A DNA stretch of 29,314 nucleotides, from NCBI GenBank assembly GCA_946480925.1, contig CAMLLU010000067.1, forward strand, positions 1 through 29,314, written 5' to 3'. Positions 15,661-23,384 of the stretch are shown piece after piece. The notes beneath the pieces were generated by a model. It saw only the letters and a list, made by a program, of their open reading frames with translations. It ran no database searches and was not told the origin of the DNA. The translations under genes and the position numbers were made by a program. Each line of letters begins with the position of its first letter. The stretch's first letter is position 1. Source of the stretch: an uncultured Rivibacter sp. GTDB lineage: Bacteria > Pseudomonadota > Gammaproteobacteria > Burkholderiales > Burkholderiaceae.

Positions 15661-16781
15661 TGCGCCATCTCCATTGAGTTCGGTGTGGTGCGCACCAGCG
15701 TGAGCAGCGCGCGCATCAGGTCCTGCACGTCTTCTGCAACCGTGAGCTCGGCGCGCTGCCCGATCGGCGCGGCCGGGTCGGTGTTCACGGCCATCACGTG
15801 GCGGCATTCGCGTATGCCTTGCAGGTGCTGCACTGCACCGGAGATACCCATGGCCAGGTAGCCGCGGGCCTGCACGGTGCGCCCGGTGGCACCGATCTGC
15901 TGGCTGCGCGGGAAGCGGCCGTCGTCCACCGCCACGCGCGAAGCCCCCACCGCCGCGCCCAGCGCCTGGGCGAGTTCGTGGAACAGCGCCACGTCGGTGA
16001 CGCCATTGCCGGCAGCGACGATGAAGTCCGCTTCTTCCAGCGCCATCTGCTGCGCCTTGCCGGCCACGCGGCCCAGGTCTCGCACACCGGCCATCGGTTG
16101 CGCCGCGGGCGCCTGCAACACCGCTTGCTCACCCAGGCCGAGGAAAGGCAGCTCGGTGCGAGCGACCTGGCGCGCGAGCAGCAGCAGTTCCAGCTCTTCC
16201 AACGGCGCCGTCGCGTCGCCGCTCACCCGCCCTGCCGTGCCGTGGTCGCGCACACGTGCGCGTCCTTCCGCAATCTCGATGACCGATGCCGCGGCGGACA
16301 GCCCCTGCATCACCGCCAGGCGGCGGCCCAAATCTGCGTCGTCGCCACGATCGGGCATCAGCACCAGCCGAGGGCGCAGCGCTTCGCAGCGCTGCGCCAC
16401 GGCCTCGGCCCGCGCATCTGCCGTGGTGGCTTCCGTCACGGGCAGAAGCTCCAGCCGGTCGATGCCGAGCGCCGCAGCATCCAGCTGCAACGAAGCATCG
16501 GCACACGGCATCACCACGACCACCGCTTCGTCGGCACGCGCCAGCAGTGCCGCTGCCGCAATGGTCTCGCGTGCATGCTCGTCGATACCGCCGCTGTCGG
16601 GGTGCGTCACGACCAGCAGGCAGGCCGAAGCCGGCTGCGCCAGCCGCGGCCGGCGCACGGCGGCATGGGCACCTGCTCCAAGGCGCAGGTCGCGCTCGCC
16701 TTCGGTGCCACCCAGCACGATGCGGCGCAGGCCCTGTGGCGTGACGAGCGCCGGGCGACGCGGATCGACACGCCGGGTCAT
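15657..16781 (-). CDS. etfA: Electron-transfer flavoprotein alpha-like subunit for dimethylglycine oxidation
   Basis: A 374-residue FAD-carrying subunit. The C-terminal FAD domain is well preserved: QQIGATGRTVQARGYLAMG and ISGAVQHLQGIRECRHVMAVN cover residues 295-333, followed by TDPAAPI at 334-340. The N-terminal ETF domain has extra residues (1-45), including an Arg-rich start. ATG at 16781 overlaps the dgcB stop by four bases and its own stop overlaps etfB, so the three proteins are translated in a coupled way. It would take electrons from the iron-sulfur subunit DgcB. The housekeeping EtfA lacks this long N-terminal part, which supports a specialised pair. Confidence 0.87.
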   Translation of the reverse strand: MTRRVDPRRPALVTPQGLRRIVLGGTEGERDLRLGAGAHAAVRRPRLAQPASACLLVVTHPDSGGIDEHARETIAAAALLARADEAVVVVMPCADASLQLDAAALGIDRLELLPVTEATTADARAEAVAQRCEALRPRLVLMPDRGDDADLGRRLAVMQGLSAAASVIEIAEGRARVRDHGTAGRVSGDATAPLEELELLLLARQVARTELPFLGLGEQAVLQAPAAQPMAGVRDLGRVAGKAQQMALEEADFIVAAGNGVTDVALFHELAQALGAAVGASRVAVDDGRFPRSQQIGATGRTVQARGYLAMGISGAVQHLQGIRECRHVMAVNTDPAAPIGQRAELTVAEDVQDLMRALLTLVRTTPNSMEMAQ

Positions 16782-18748
16782 GCTGCGACCTCCACCGCGC
16801 GGGCCACGAGCTCTGCCACGTCCAGCACTTCCGGCCGCTTTCCGACCACGCCTTCGAGCATCGCGGTGCACTGCGGGCAGGCCACGGCCACGATGTCGGC
16901 ATCCGTAGCGCGTGCATCGTCCATGCGCATGTCGGGGATGCGGCGCTTGCCCGGAATGTCGGTGGTCGGTGCTCCGCCGCCGCCACCGCAGCAGCGGGCG
17001 TTCATGCCGTGGCGCTCCATCTCGACCACGCGGATGCCGATGGCCTTGAGCGCGCGCCGCGGCGCTTCTGTCTGGCCGTTGTAGCGCCCGAGATAGCACG
17101 GGTCGTGCAGCGTGACGGTGGGCACTGCCGCGCCCCTGCCCGCGGCCGGTTGCAGCGCCTTGCGCTCCAGCAGGTCGGCCAGCAGCTCGGTGTGGTGCCA
17201 CACGCGGGTGCGGCCTTCGGCGAGGCGCTGCGCCCATGCGGGGTCGATCAGCGGGTACTCGTTGCGCAATGCGTGCAGCAGGTGCGGGTCGGCCGTGACG
17301 ATGTTCGCTGCCGGCCGCGTCCACAGCGTAGCGATCAGCTGGCGCGCGAGGCGCTGGTAGCCCGCCTCGTCACCCAGGCGGCGGGCGACGTCGCCGCAGT
17401 CGGTTTCCGCGGTGCCCAGCACCGCGGGAACGATACCCCCCGCCTTCATGGACTGCACCAGCGCGCGCAGGGTTTTCTGGCTGCGCATGTCGAAGCCGCC
17501 CTCGCCGGCCATGAGCAGCCACTCGACCTGCTGCCCCGGCTCGGCCAGCGGCAGGCCCAGGTCGGCGGCCCAGTGGTAGCGCGCCGCGAGCGGGTAACGG
17601 CCCTGCGTGTCCGTCTCGCGCAGGGCGGCCAGCACCTCGCCGCCCTTGTTGGGCACCGTGCCGCCCACCAGCGTGAGGTTGCGCCGCAGGTCCACCACCA
17701 GGTCCACATGCTCGATGAGCATCGGGCAGGCCTGCACGCAGGCCCGGCAGGTGGTGCAGCTCCACAGCGTCTCGGCCTCCACGAGGCCGGGCACCACGGG
17801 CTTGTCCGGCACGCCGGCATGGCGGCCGACCTCATGGCCCGGGTAGGGATTGCCGTGGTAGCCCGCATCGCTGCCGCCGGCCATGCCGGCCACCAGGTCC
17901 TGCACCAGCTTCTTCGGGTTGAGCGGCTGGCCGGCGGCGTAGGCCGGGCAGGCCGCTTCGCACTTGCCGCACTGCACGCAGGCGTCGAAGGACAGCAGGC
18001 GGTTCCATGGCAGGTCGGCGGGCCTGGCGACGCCCGGCGCCTCCTGGCCCAGCGTCAACGGCCGCAGCGCGGCGGCGCGACGCTGCGAAGCCGGGCCCAC
18101 GCCCTGTGGCGCAAAGCGCTCGGGCCTCGGATGCAGGCCCAGGTGCAGCAGGCCCGCCACGGCGTGTTTCATCGGGCCCGCCAGCCCGACCCCCAGCGCC
18201 AGCTCGGCAGCGCCCACGGCGAGCGCCAGCGCGCAAAGGGCGGCCCACCACGGCGCGACCTGCTCGTGCCACAGCGCGCCGGCGGCCAGCGCGGCCAGGC
18301 CCGCGGCGCCCATGCCCAGCGTCCATGGCAGGCGGTTCCAGGGCCCGCGCGACACCCGCGCCGCGACCGCGGGCTGGCGCCTGCGCAAGGCCATCATCAC
18401 GGCGCCGGCGAGCATGAGCACCGCGCAGGCCACCAACGCCACGTCGAGCACTGCAAGCCGCAGCCGCAGGCCGTCGTTGAGAGCCACCAGCCCCAGGCAG
18501 GCCAGCGCCCCACCCGCCACCGCCACGTGGGCGCGCGCCACCACGGGCTCACGCGCCACCACGTCGTGCAGGTCGACGAAATAGCGCTTCGGGATGGCCA
18601 GCAGCCCGCGCCAGGCCACGGGAGCCGGACCACCGGCACGCCACAGCACCGCACGGCGTGCCGTGCCCACGGCGAGCGCCGTCAGGGCCAGCCAGAACAC
18701 GGCGGTGACGAGGTCCCGCCACACGAAGGCAGAGGTCAGGCTTTCCAT
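16778..18748 (-). CDS. dgcB: DgcB-like membrane iron-sulfur oxidoreductase (dimethylglycine demethylase subunit)
   Basis: A 656-residue protein that passes electrons from the DgcA flavoprotein on to ETF. The first 200 residues hold about five hydrophobic segments (from 12, 75, 98, 145 and 168), anchoring it in the inner membrane. Two 4Fe-4S ferredoxin motifs follow: CVQCGKCEAACP at 257-268 and CTTCRACVQACP at 331-342. A C-terminal pair of CCG-type domains (HDPCYLGRYN and RCCGGGGGAP) is as in heterodisulfide reductase subunit B and glycolate oxidase subunit F. ATG at 18748 was chosen over an upstream in-frame ATG at 18802. Length and architecture match Pseudomonas DgcB. It is separated from dgcA by 167 bases that contain a hairpin repeat. 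Confidence 0.9.
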   Translation of the reverse strand: MESLTSAFVWRDLVTAVFWLALTALAVGTARRAVLWRAGGPAPVAWRGLLAIPKRYFVDLHDVVAREPVVARAHVAVAGGALACLGLVALNDGLRLRLAVLDVALVACAVLMLAGAVMMALRRRQPAVAARVSRGPWNRLPWTLGMGAAGLAALAAGALWHEQVAPWWAALCALALAVGAAELALGVGLAGPMKHAVAGLLHLGLHPRPERFAPQGVGPASQRRAAALRPLTLGQEAPGVARPADLPWNRLLSFDACVQCGKCEAACPAYAAGQPLNPKKLVQDLVAGMAGGSDAGYHGNPYPGHEVGRHAGVPDKPVVPGLVEAETLWSCTTCRACVQACPMLIEHVDLVVDLRRNLTLVGGTVPNKGGEVLAALRETDTQGRYPLAARYHWAADLGLPLAEPGQQVEWLLMAGEGGFDMRSQKTLRALVQSMKAGGIVPAVLGTAETDCGDVARRLGDEAGYQRLARQLIATLWTRPAANIVTADPHLLHALRNEYPLIDPAWAQRLAEGRTRVWHHTELLADLLERKALQPAAGRGAAVPTVTLHDPCYLGRYNGQTEAPRRALKAIGIRVVEMERHGMNARCCGGGGGAPTTDIPGKRRIPDMRMDDARATDADIVAVACPQCTAMLEGVVGKRPEVLDVAELVARAVEVAA

Positions 18749-18807
18749 TTCAGTTTTCCATGGCGCAGTGGCAACACCCGCGACGTATGAAACGGGATTC
18801 AACAGCC

Positions 18808-18898
18808 TTCACCGCAGAGGCGCAGAGGACGCGGAGATTCGCGGAGAAATACGGATCTTCTCTGCGGTCCTCCGCGTTCTCTGCGTCTGCGCGGTGAA
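18808..18898. repeat. Imperfect palindromic repeat element between dgcA and dgcB
   Basis: Two arms of about 40 bases, starting TTCACCGCAGAGGCGCAGAG on the left and ending CTGCGCGGTGAA on the right, are near-complements around an 11-base centre (18848-18858). The arms are themselves built of degenerate CGCAGAG/GCGGAGA units. This type of TTCACCGCAGAG-rich sequence is found dispersed in many genomes, so it is probably a repetitive extragenic palindrome. In the transcript it would form a long hairpin that could lower or stabilise expression of dgcB relative to dgcA. Confidence 0.8.
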
Positions 18899-18915
18899 TG
18901 AATTGGGGGTTCACT

Positions 18916-20976
18916 TCAGAAGTCCTTGCAGAGCCGCAATGCGTCGTAGATCGCGGCGTGGATGTTGTGCATCGACACGCCGTCGCCGATGCGGAACAGC
19001 GCGAACCGGCCGTCGCCCGGCGGCTGCGACAGCGCCGGCTGCGGCTGCGCGGCGTAGAGCGCGTCGATGTCGGTCTGCCCACGGTTGACGGAGCGGTCCT
19101 TGAGCTGCCAGTACAGCGACTCGTTCGGGCGGATGCCGTTTTCGATCACCACCTGATCGACCACGCGCTCCTCCTGCACGTCGGTGTATTCGTTGCGCAG
19201 CACGGCCACGAGCTTGTCGCCCTCGCGGTAGACGCGGTCGAGCCAGTGGTTCGGCGTGAGGATCACGCCCTGGGAATACAGCCGCCGGTAGAAGATCGGG
19301 AAGGTGGTGCCACCGGTGTCGTCAGCCACCTTCACGTCGGGCGTCACCATCTCGACCAGGTGGCCGCGGCTGGCGATGAAGTCGGCCACGCCGGTGCCCG
19401 CATGCGCGCTGATGGCGTCGTACACCAGCACGTTGCCCTGCGGCGCCACGCGGCCGCCGAGGATGTCCCAGCTCGACACCGACAGGCCTTCGGCGGCGCC
19501 CCACTCGCGGACCTGGTCGGTGTGCGGAATGCCGCCGGTGGCCAGCACCACGATGTCGGGCCGCTCGTCCATGATCATCGACACGTCGGCCTCGGTGTTC
19601 AGCCGCCGGTCCACCCCCAGGCGCGCCGTCTCGAGATCGAACCAGCGGATGATGCCGGCCATCTGCTCGCGCTTGGGGGCCTTGGCCGCCAGGTTCACCT
19701 GCCCGCCCACCTGCCCCTGCTTCTCGAACAGCACCACGTCATGGCCGCGCTCGCGCGCCACGCGTGCCGCTTCCAGCCCCGCGGGCCCGGCTCCCACCAC
19801 CACCACCTTGCGCTTCGGCCCCGTGCTCTTGGCTATGACGTGCGGCATGGTGCGCTCGCGGCTGGTGGCGGCGTTCTGCACGCACAGCACGTCGAGGCCG
19901 TTGTACTGGCGGTCGATGCAGTAGTTGGCACCGACGCATTGCTTGATCTGGTCTTCGCGGCCGTCGCGGATCTTGATGACCATGTGCGGGTCGGCGATCT
20001 GCGCGCGCGTCATGCCCACCATGTCGACCGTACCGCTGGCGAGCAGCCTCTCGGCCTGCTGCGCGTCACGGATGCTCTGCGCATGCATCACCGGGATCTT
20101 CACCACGCTCTTGATGCCGCCTGCCAGGTGCACGAAGGGCTCGGGCGGCAACGCCATCGGCGGCATGCAGTTGGCCAGCGTGTTGTGCGTGTCCGCGCCG
20201 GAGCCGATGACGCTCAGGTAGTCGATCAGGCCGGTCTCGCTCATGGCCTGGGCGATCTCCTTCAGCGCTTCGTGGTCCAGGCCGTCCTCATGGAACTCGT
20301 CGCCGCACATGCGCAGGCCCACGCAGAAGTCGCGGCCCACCGCTTCGCGCACGGCATGGAGCACCTCGACGCCGAAGCGCAACCGGTTGGCTAGCGAGCC
20401 GCCGTACTCGTCGGTGCGGTGGTTGGTGCGCGGGCTCCAGAACTGGTCGATCAGGTGCTGGTGGGCCGCCGAGATCTCGATGCCGTCCATGCCCGAGGCC
20501 TTCACGCGGCGCGCGGCCGACGCATAGTCCCTGACGATGCGTCGGATCTCCTCCACCTCGATGGTCTTCGCGTTGCCGCGGTGCACCGGCTCGCGCACGC
20601 CCGAAGGGCTCACGAGGTGCGGCCAGTCGAAGCCGTGCCAGGCATTGCGGCGCCCCATGTGGGTCGCCTGGATCAGGATCTTCGCGCCGTGGGCGTGCAT
20701 GGTCTCGGCCAGTTTGGCAAGGCCCTCCATGGTCTCGTCGCGCGAGAGGTTCACGGAGCTCCACCATGCGCTCGGGCTGTCCTTGGCCACGGGGCTGGAG
20801 CCTCCGCAGATGGCCAGGCCCACGCCGCCGCGCGCCTTCTCCTCGTAATAGCGGATGTAGCGTTCCCCGGGCATGCCGTCGTCGGCATAGACCTCGGCGT
20901 GCGCCGTGCTCACGATCCGGTTGCGGATCTTCAGCTGGTTGAGCTGGATGGGTTCGAACAGGTGCGGGTAACGCAT
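18916..20976 (-). CDS. dgcA: DgcA-like dimethylglycine demethylase flavoprotein
   Basis: A 686-residue enzyme of the trimethylamine dehydrogenase/old-yellow-enzyme family, expected to demethylate dimethylglycine to sarcosine in the cytoplasm with DgcB. The N-terminal FMN barrel runs to about 340, with the catalytic region AAHQHLIDQFWSP at 170-182. The iron-sulfur segment is CVGANYC at 347-353 plus Cys365. A nucleotide-binding domain begins KVVVVGAGPAG at 390-400, and a second FAD/NAD-like half extends to the end. In trimethylamine dehydrogenase the cluster segment has four Cys (CxxCxxC plus one); here Ala350 replaces the second. N-methylproline (stachydrine) demethylases look similar, but gene order with dgcB, etfAB and gbcAB favours dimethylglycine. 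Confidence 0.9.
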   Translation of the reverse strand: MRYPHLFEPIQLNQLKIRNRIVSTAHAEVYADDGMPGERYIRYYEEKARGGVGLAICGGSSPVAKDSPSAWWSSVNLSRDETMEGLAKLAETMHAHGAKILIQATHMGRRNAWHGFDWPHLVSPSGVREPVHRGNAKTIEVEEIRRIVRDYASAARRVKASGMDGIEISAAHQHLIDQFWSPRTNHRTDEYGGSLANRLRFGVEVLHAVREAVGRDFCVGLRMCGDEFHEDGLDHEALKEIAQAMSETGLIDYLSVIGSGADTHNTLANCMPPMALPPEPFVHLAGGIKSVVKIPVMHAQSIRDAQQAERLLASGTVDMVGMTRAQIADPHMVIKIRDGREDQIKQCVGANYCIDRQYNGLDVLCVQNAATSRERTMPHVIAKSTGPKRKVVVVGAGPAGLEAARVARERGHDVVLFEKQGQVGGQVNLAAKAPKREQMAGIIRWFDLETARLGVDRRLNTEADVSMIMDERPDIVVLATGGIPHTDQVREWGAAEGLSVSSWDILGGRVAPQGNVLVYDAISAHAGTGVADFIASRGHLVEMVTPDVKVADDTGGTTFPIFYRRLYSQGVILTPNHWLDRVYREGDKLVAVLRNEYTDVQEERVVDQVVIENGIRPNESLYWQLKDRSVNRGQTDIDALYAAQPQPALSQPPGDGRFALFRIGDGVSMHNIHAAIYDALRLCKDF

Positions 20977-21009
20977 GGTGGGGCTGCGGTGTTCTGTGGA
21001 TCCCGGGTG

Positions 21010-21549
21010 TCAGGCGGCAATGGGCGTCACCGTGAACACGCAGTGGTCATGTCCCTCGGCCGCGCAGCGTGTTTCTTCGCTGTGCGTCTTCCAGGCATGG
21101 CCGGTGTCATGGCCCACCCAGTCCATGGCACCGGAGAACCAGCCCGCGAAGAGGTAGCAGACCTTGCCGTTCGTCACCGGTACGCCGGCGATGCCCTGGG
21201 CCAGCACGAACACCGAGTGCTTCAGGCGAATGCGCGCGTGCCCCGTGGCCGCGTCCACCTCGTCGAAGGAGAACAGTCCCCAGCCGCGCTGCGACAGGCG
21301 CTTCAGGTAGTGCTCGTACACCGCCAGGCCACGCAGGCCGTGCGTTCTCGCCTCCTGCTCGCACCAGAACCAGGCCGAGCGGTAGCCCGCCTTGTAGAGG
21401 CTTTGTGCATAGGCCTCGCGGCCGATGGCGGCTTCGGCCTCCACGTGGTTGTTCACGAAGAAGTGCCGCGGCACGTAGATCATCGGCAGGCCGTCGGTGC
21501 GCCAGATGCCGGTGCCTTCTTCGACGTCGATGGGCAGTGTCGGTTGCAT
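21010..21549 (-). CDS. DUF5943/V4R-like protein of the betaine cluster
   Basis: A 179-residue soluble protein matching the small conserved gene beside the M19-like gene and dgcA in Pseudomonas (PA5397 position). It starts TGIWRTDGLPMIYVPRHFF and has an alpha/beta pattern ending in a beta-rich part (KVCYLFAGWFSGAMDWV, then ETRCAAEGHDHCVFTVTPI), resembling 4-vinyl-reductase (V4R)-type ligand domains. Four Cys in the second half could bind a metal or ligand. It begins five bases after the dipeptidase stop and lies 33 bases before dgcA, so it is co-transcribed. The function is unknown; a ligand sensor or an assembly factor for DgcAB are reasonable guesses. Confidence 0.75.
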   Translation of the reverse strand: MQPTLPIDVEEGTGIWRTDGLPMIYVPRHFFVNNHVEAEAAIGREAYAQSLYKAGYRSAWFWCEQEARTHGLRGLAVYEHYLKRLSQRGWGLFSFDEVDAATGHARIRLKHSVFVLAQGIAGVPVTNGKVCYLFAGWFSGAMDWVGHDTGHAWKTHSEETRCAAEGHDHCVFTVTPIAA

Positions 21550-21553
21550 GGCC

Positions 21554-22525
21554 TCAGGCTCCCCACACGTCCTTGAACACCCGCAGCCAGTTGCCGCCGA
21601 TGACCTTCTCGATCTTCCTTTCGGACCAGCCGGCATGCGCCATGGCATCCGTGAGGTTGGGCATTTCGCCGATCGTGCGGATGCCCACCGGGTTCTGCAC
21701 CGTGCCGAAGTCGGTGAGCCGGCGATGGCGGCCCTTGTCGTGCGTCAGCGTGTCGAAGAACTCCTGGCCATGGCCCTGCGTGTGGTCGGTGCCCACGCCC
21801 ACGCAGTCGTCGCCCACCAGGTTGATCACGTAGTCGATGGCCTCGACATAGTCGTCGACGCTGGCGTCGATGCCGCGGCGCAGGAAGGGCGGAAACATGG
21901 TCACGCCGATGAAGCCGCCGCGCTCGGCAATGAAGCGCAGCTGCTCGTCGCTCTTGTTGCGGGGGTGCTCCTTCAGGCCCGCGGGCAGGCAGTGGCTGTA
22001 GGTGACGGGCTTCTTCGAGGCGAGGATGGCTTCCTCGCTCGTCCTGGCGCCCACGTGCGAAAGGTCCACCATGATGCCCACGCGGTTCATCTCGGCGATG
22101 ACCTCGTGGCCATAGCCCGAGAGGCCGCCGTCACGCTCGTAGCAGCCGGTGCCGATCAGGTTCTGCGTGTTGTAGCAAAGCTGGACCACGCGCACGCCCA
22201 TGTCGGCGAAGGCTTCGATGTGTCCCAGGTGGTCTTCGAAGGCGTGGGCGTTCTGGAAGCCGAGGATGATGCCGGTCTTGCCGTCCTTCCTGGCCTGCTC
22301 GATGTCGGCGGTGCTGCGCACCAGCGTGAGCAGGTCCGCATTGGCACGGATGTGCGCCTTCATGTCGGCGATGTTGCGTACCGTGCCCTTGAAGTCCTCC
22401 CAGACGGAGACGGTGCAGTTGGCGGCCGTGAGGCCGCCCTTGCGCATGTCCTCGAACACCGGGCGGCACCATTTGGAGATGATCAGCCCGTCGATGACGA
22501 CGGCGTTGGCATGGATCGGGTTCAT
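21554..22525 (-). CDS. M19 renal-dipeptidase-like protein of the betaine cluster
   Basis: A 323-residue TIM-barrel amidohydrolase-like protein. Family landmarks are VDLSHVG at 153-159, YSHC at 176-179, HPRN at 187-190 and GVGTDHTQGHG near 243-252. However, the N-terminal HxD metal motif of active membrane dipeptidases is replaced by DGLIIS (12-17), and the bridging Glu position appears as FQN (90-92). The dizinc site is therefore incomplete and ordinary dipeptidase activity is doubtful. It is the first gene of the dipeptidase/DUF5943/dgcA/dgcB/etfA/etfB series, an order also known in Pseudomonas. A related amide, lactone or N-methyl compound may be its target, but this is unproven. Confidence 0.82.
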   Translation of the reverse strand: MNPIHANAVVIDGLIISKWCRPVFEDMRKGGLTAANCTVSVWEDFKGTVRNIADMKAHIRANADLLTLVRSTADIEQARKDGKTGIILGFQNAHAFEDHLGHIEAFADMGVRVVQLCYNTQNLIGTGCYERDGGLSGYGHEVIAEMNRVGIMVDLSHVGARTSEEAILASKKPVTYSHCLPAGLKEHPRNKSDEQLRFIAERGGFIGVTMFPPFLRRGIDASVDDYVEAIDYVINLVGDDCVGVGTDHTQGHGQEFFDTLTHDKGRHRRLTDFGTVQNPVGIRTIGEMPNLTDAMAHAGWSERKIEKVIGGNWLRVFKDVWGA

Positions 22526-22638
22526 GTCTGCGGTCCTCGCGTCTGGTGGATGGCTTCATTCTTCGAGCCAGCGCCTCCCGAGGCTTGCGCAACGCGGACA
22601 CGCACTTGCACAAATCCGACATGCGGTTCAGTCCGTAT
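22526..22638 (-). promoter_or_regulatory. Likely promoter region of the dipeptidase/dgc series
   Basis: This 113-base gap precedes the first gene of the series. It contains CATGTCG on the minus strand (22617-22623). The 19 bases starting there agree at 13 positions with the minus-strand sequence upstream of gbcA beginning at 23226, including a shared CAAG end. It is a candidate for activation by the GbdR-like protein. No clear -10/-35 pair stood out. Confidence 0.35.
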
Positions 22639-23154
22639 TCAGACTGCAACCACCTTGGGCTCATGCCCCGTCAGCGTCAGGAATGCAGCCAGTGCCGCGT
22701 GGTCGATGGCCACCGTCGCCGTGTTTCGCAAGGGGTGCGCCTGTACCTTCCCGGCCTGCCACACACGCTCGTCGAACACGAGCTCCACCGCGCGGTCGCG
22801 GTCGTTGACGAGCGCGAACACGCTCACGGCCCCCGGCGATACGCCCAGGTGGCGCGCAAGGCGGTCCGGCGAGCCCATGCTCAGCTTCGAAGACTCCAGC
22901 GTCTGCGCCAGCGCCGAGAGGTCGAGCCTCACGTCGTGCGGCACGATCACGAGGAAGTGCCGCGTGCCCTTGGCGTCTCGCAGGAACACGTTCTTGGTCT
23001 TGATGCCGTCGATTTCGGGCGTTGCAGCCAGCGCGTCGGCGATGGTGAACACCGGCTCGTGCTCCACGATGTCGTAGGTCAGCCCGTTCCTGTCCAGCAA
23101 CAGGAGGAGATCGGCGCAGGCGCTGGTCGGTGTGGTGGATGTGTCGGTTTGCAT
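22639..23154 (-). CDS. YbaK/ProXp-ala-type aminoacyl-tRNA deacylase
   Basis: A 171-residue cytoplasmic editing protein that removes wrongly attached alanine (or similar) from tRNA, most likely tRNA-Pro. Family landmarks are KTKNVFLRD at 52-60 (with the conserved Lys), HFLVIVPHD, GVSPGAVSVFAL at 104-115 with the GxSPG-type loop, and HPLRNTATV at 140-148. Start ATG at 23154 is chosen by homology; an upstream extension to 23331 is not conserved-looking. It is divergent from gbcA. No direct role in betaine catabolism is evident. Confidence 0.85.
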   Translation of the reverse strand: MQTDTSTTPTSACADLLLLLDRNGLTYDIVEHEPVFTIADALAATPEIDGIKTKNVFLRDAKGTRHFLVIVPHDVRLDLSALAQTLESSKLSMGSPDRLARHLGVSPGAVSVFALVNDRDRAVELVFDERVWQAGKVQAHPLRNTATVAIDHAALAAFLTLTGHEPKVVAV

Positions 23155-23180
23155 CGCACCAGCATAGAAAGGCCACCGTA

Positions 23181-23193
23181 CGGCAAATTGCCG
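23181..23193. promoter_or_regulatory. Short perfect palindrome in the gbcA upstream region
   Basis: CGGCAA, A, TTGCCG is a perfect 13-base inverted repeat 27 bases upstream of the ProXp-ala-like start, in the 230-base divergent region. It could be an operator for a dimeric regulator. CGACATG (the reverse of CATGTCG) lies 27 bases further at 23220-23226. Confidence 0.3.
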
Positions 23194-23384
23194 CAATGCG
23201 TCACACCCTTGGCAAACCGCGACATGGCGTGTTGCCGGCGCCCGTGTCGATTCCAGACAACTCCGCGTCCGTCGCACGCAAGGTCGCCGAGGCGCCCCGC
23301 CGAACAATGACCTCATCAGGGAGCCAAGCAACCCTCACAGACGTCCCCGCGAGGCTCGCCCAACGGATGCCAAGGATCTCCGTC

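Noticed and set aside
17009..18790. Long plus-strand open frame opposite dgcB
   Set aside because: Antisense shadow; the minus-strand frame has two ferredoxin motifs, CCG domains and a membrane part.
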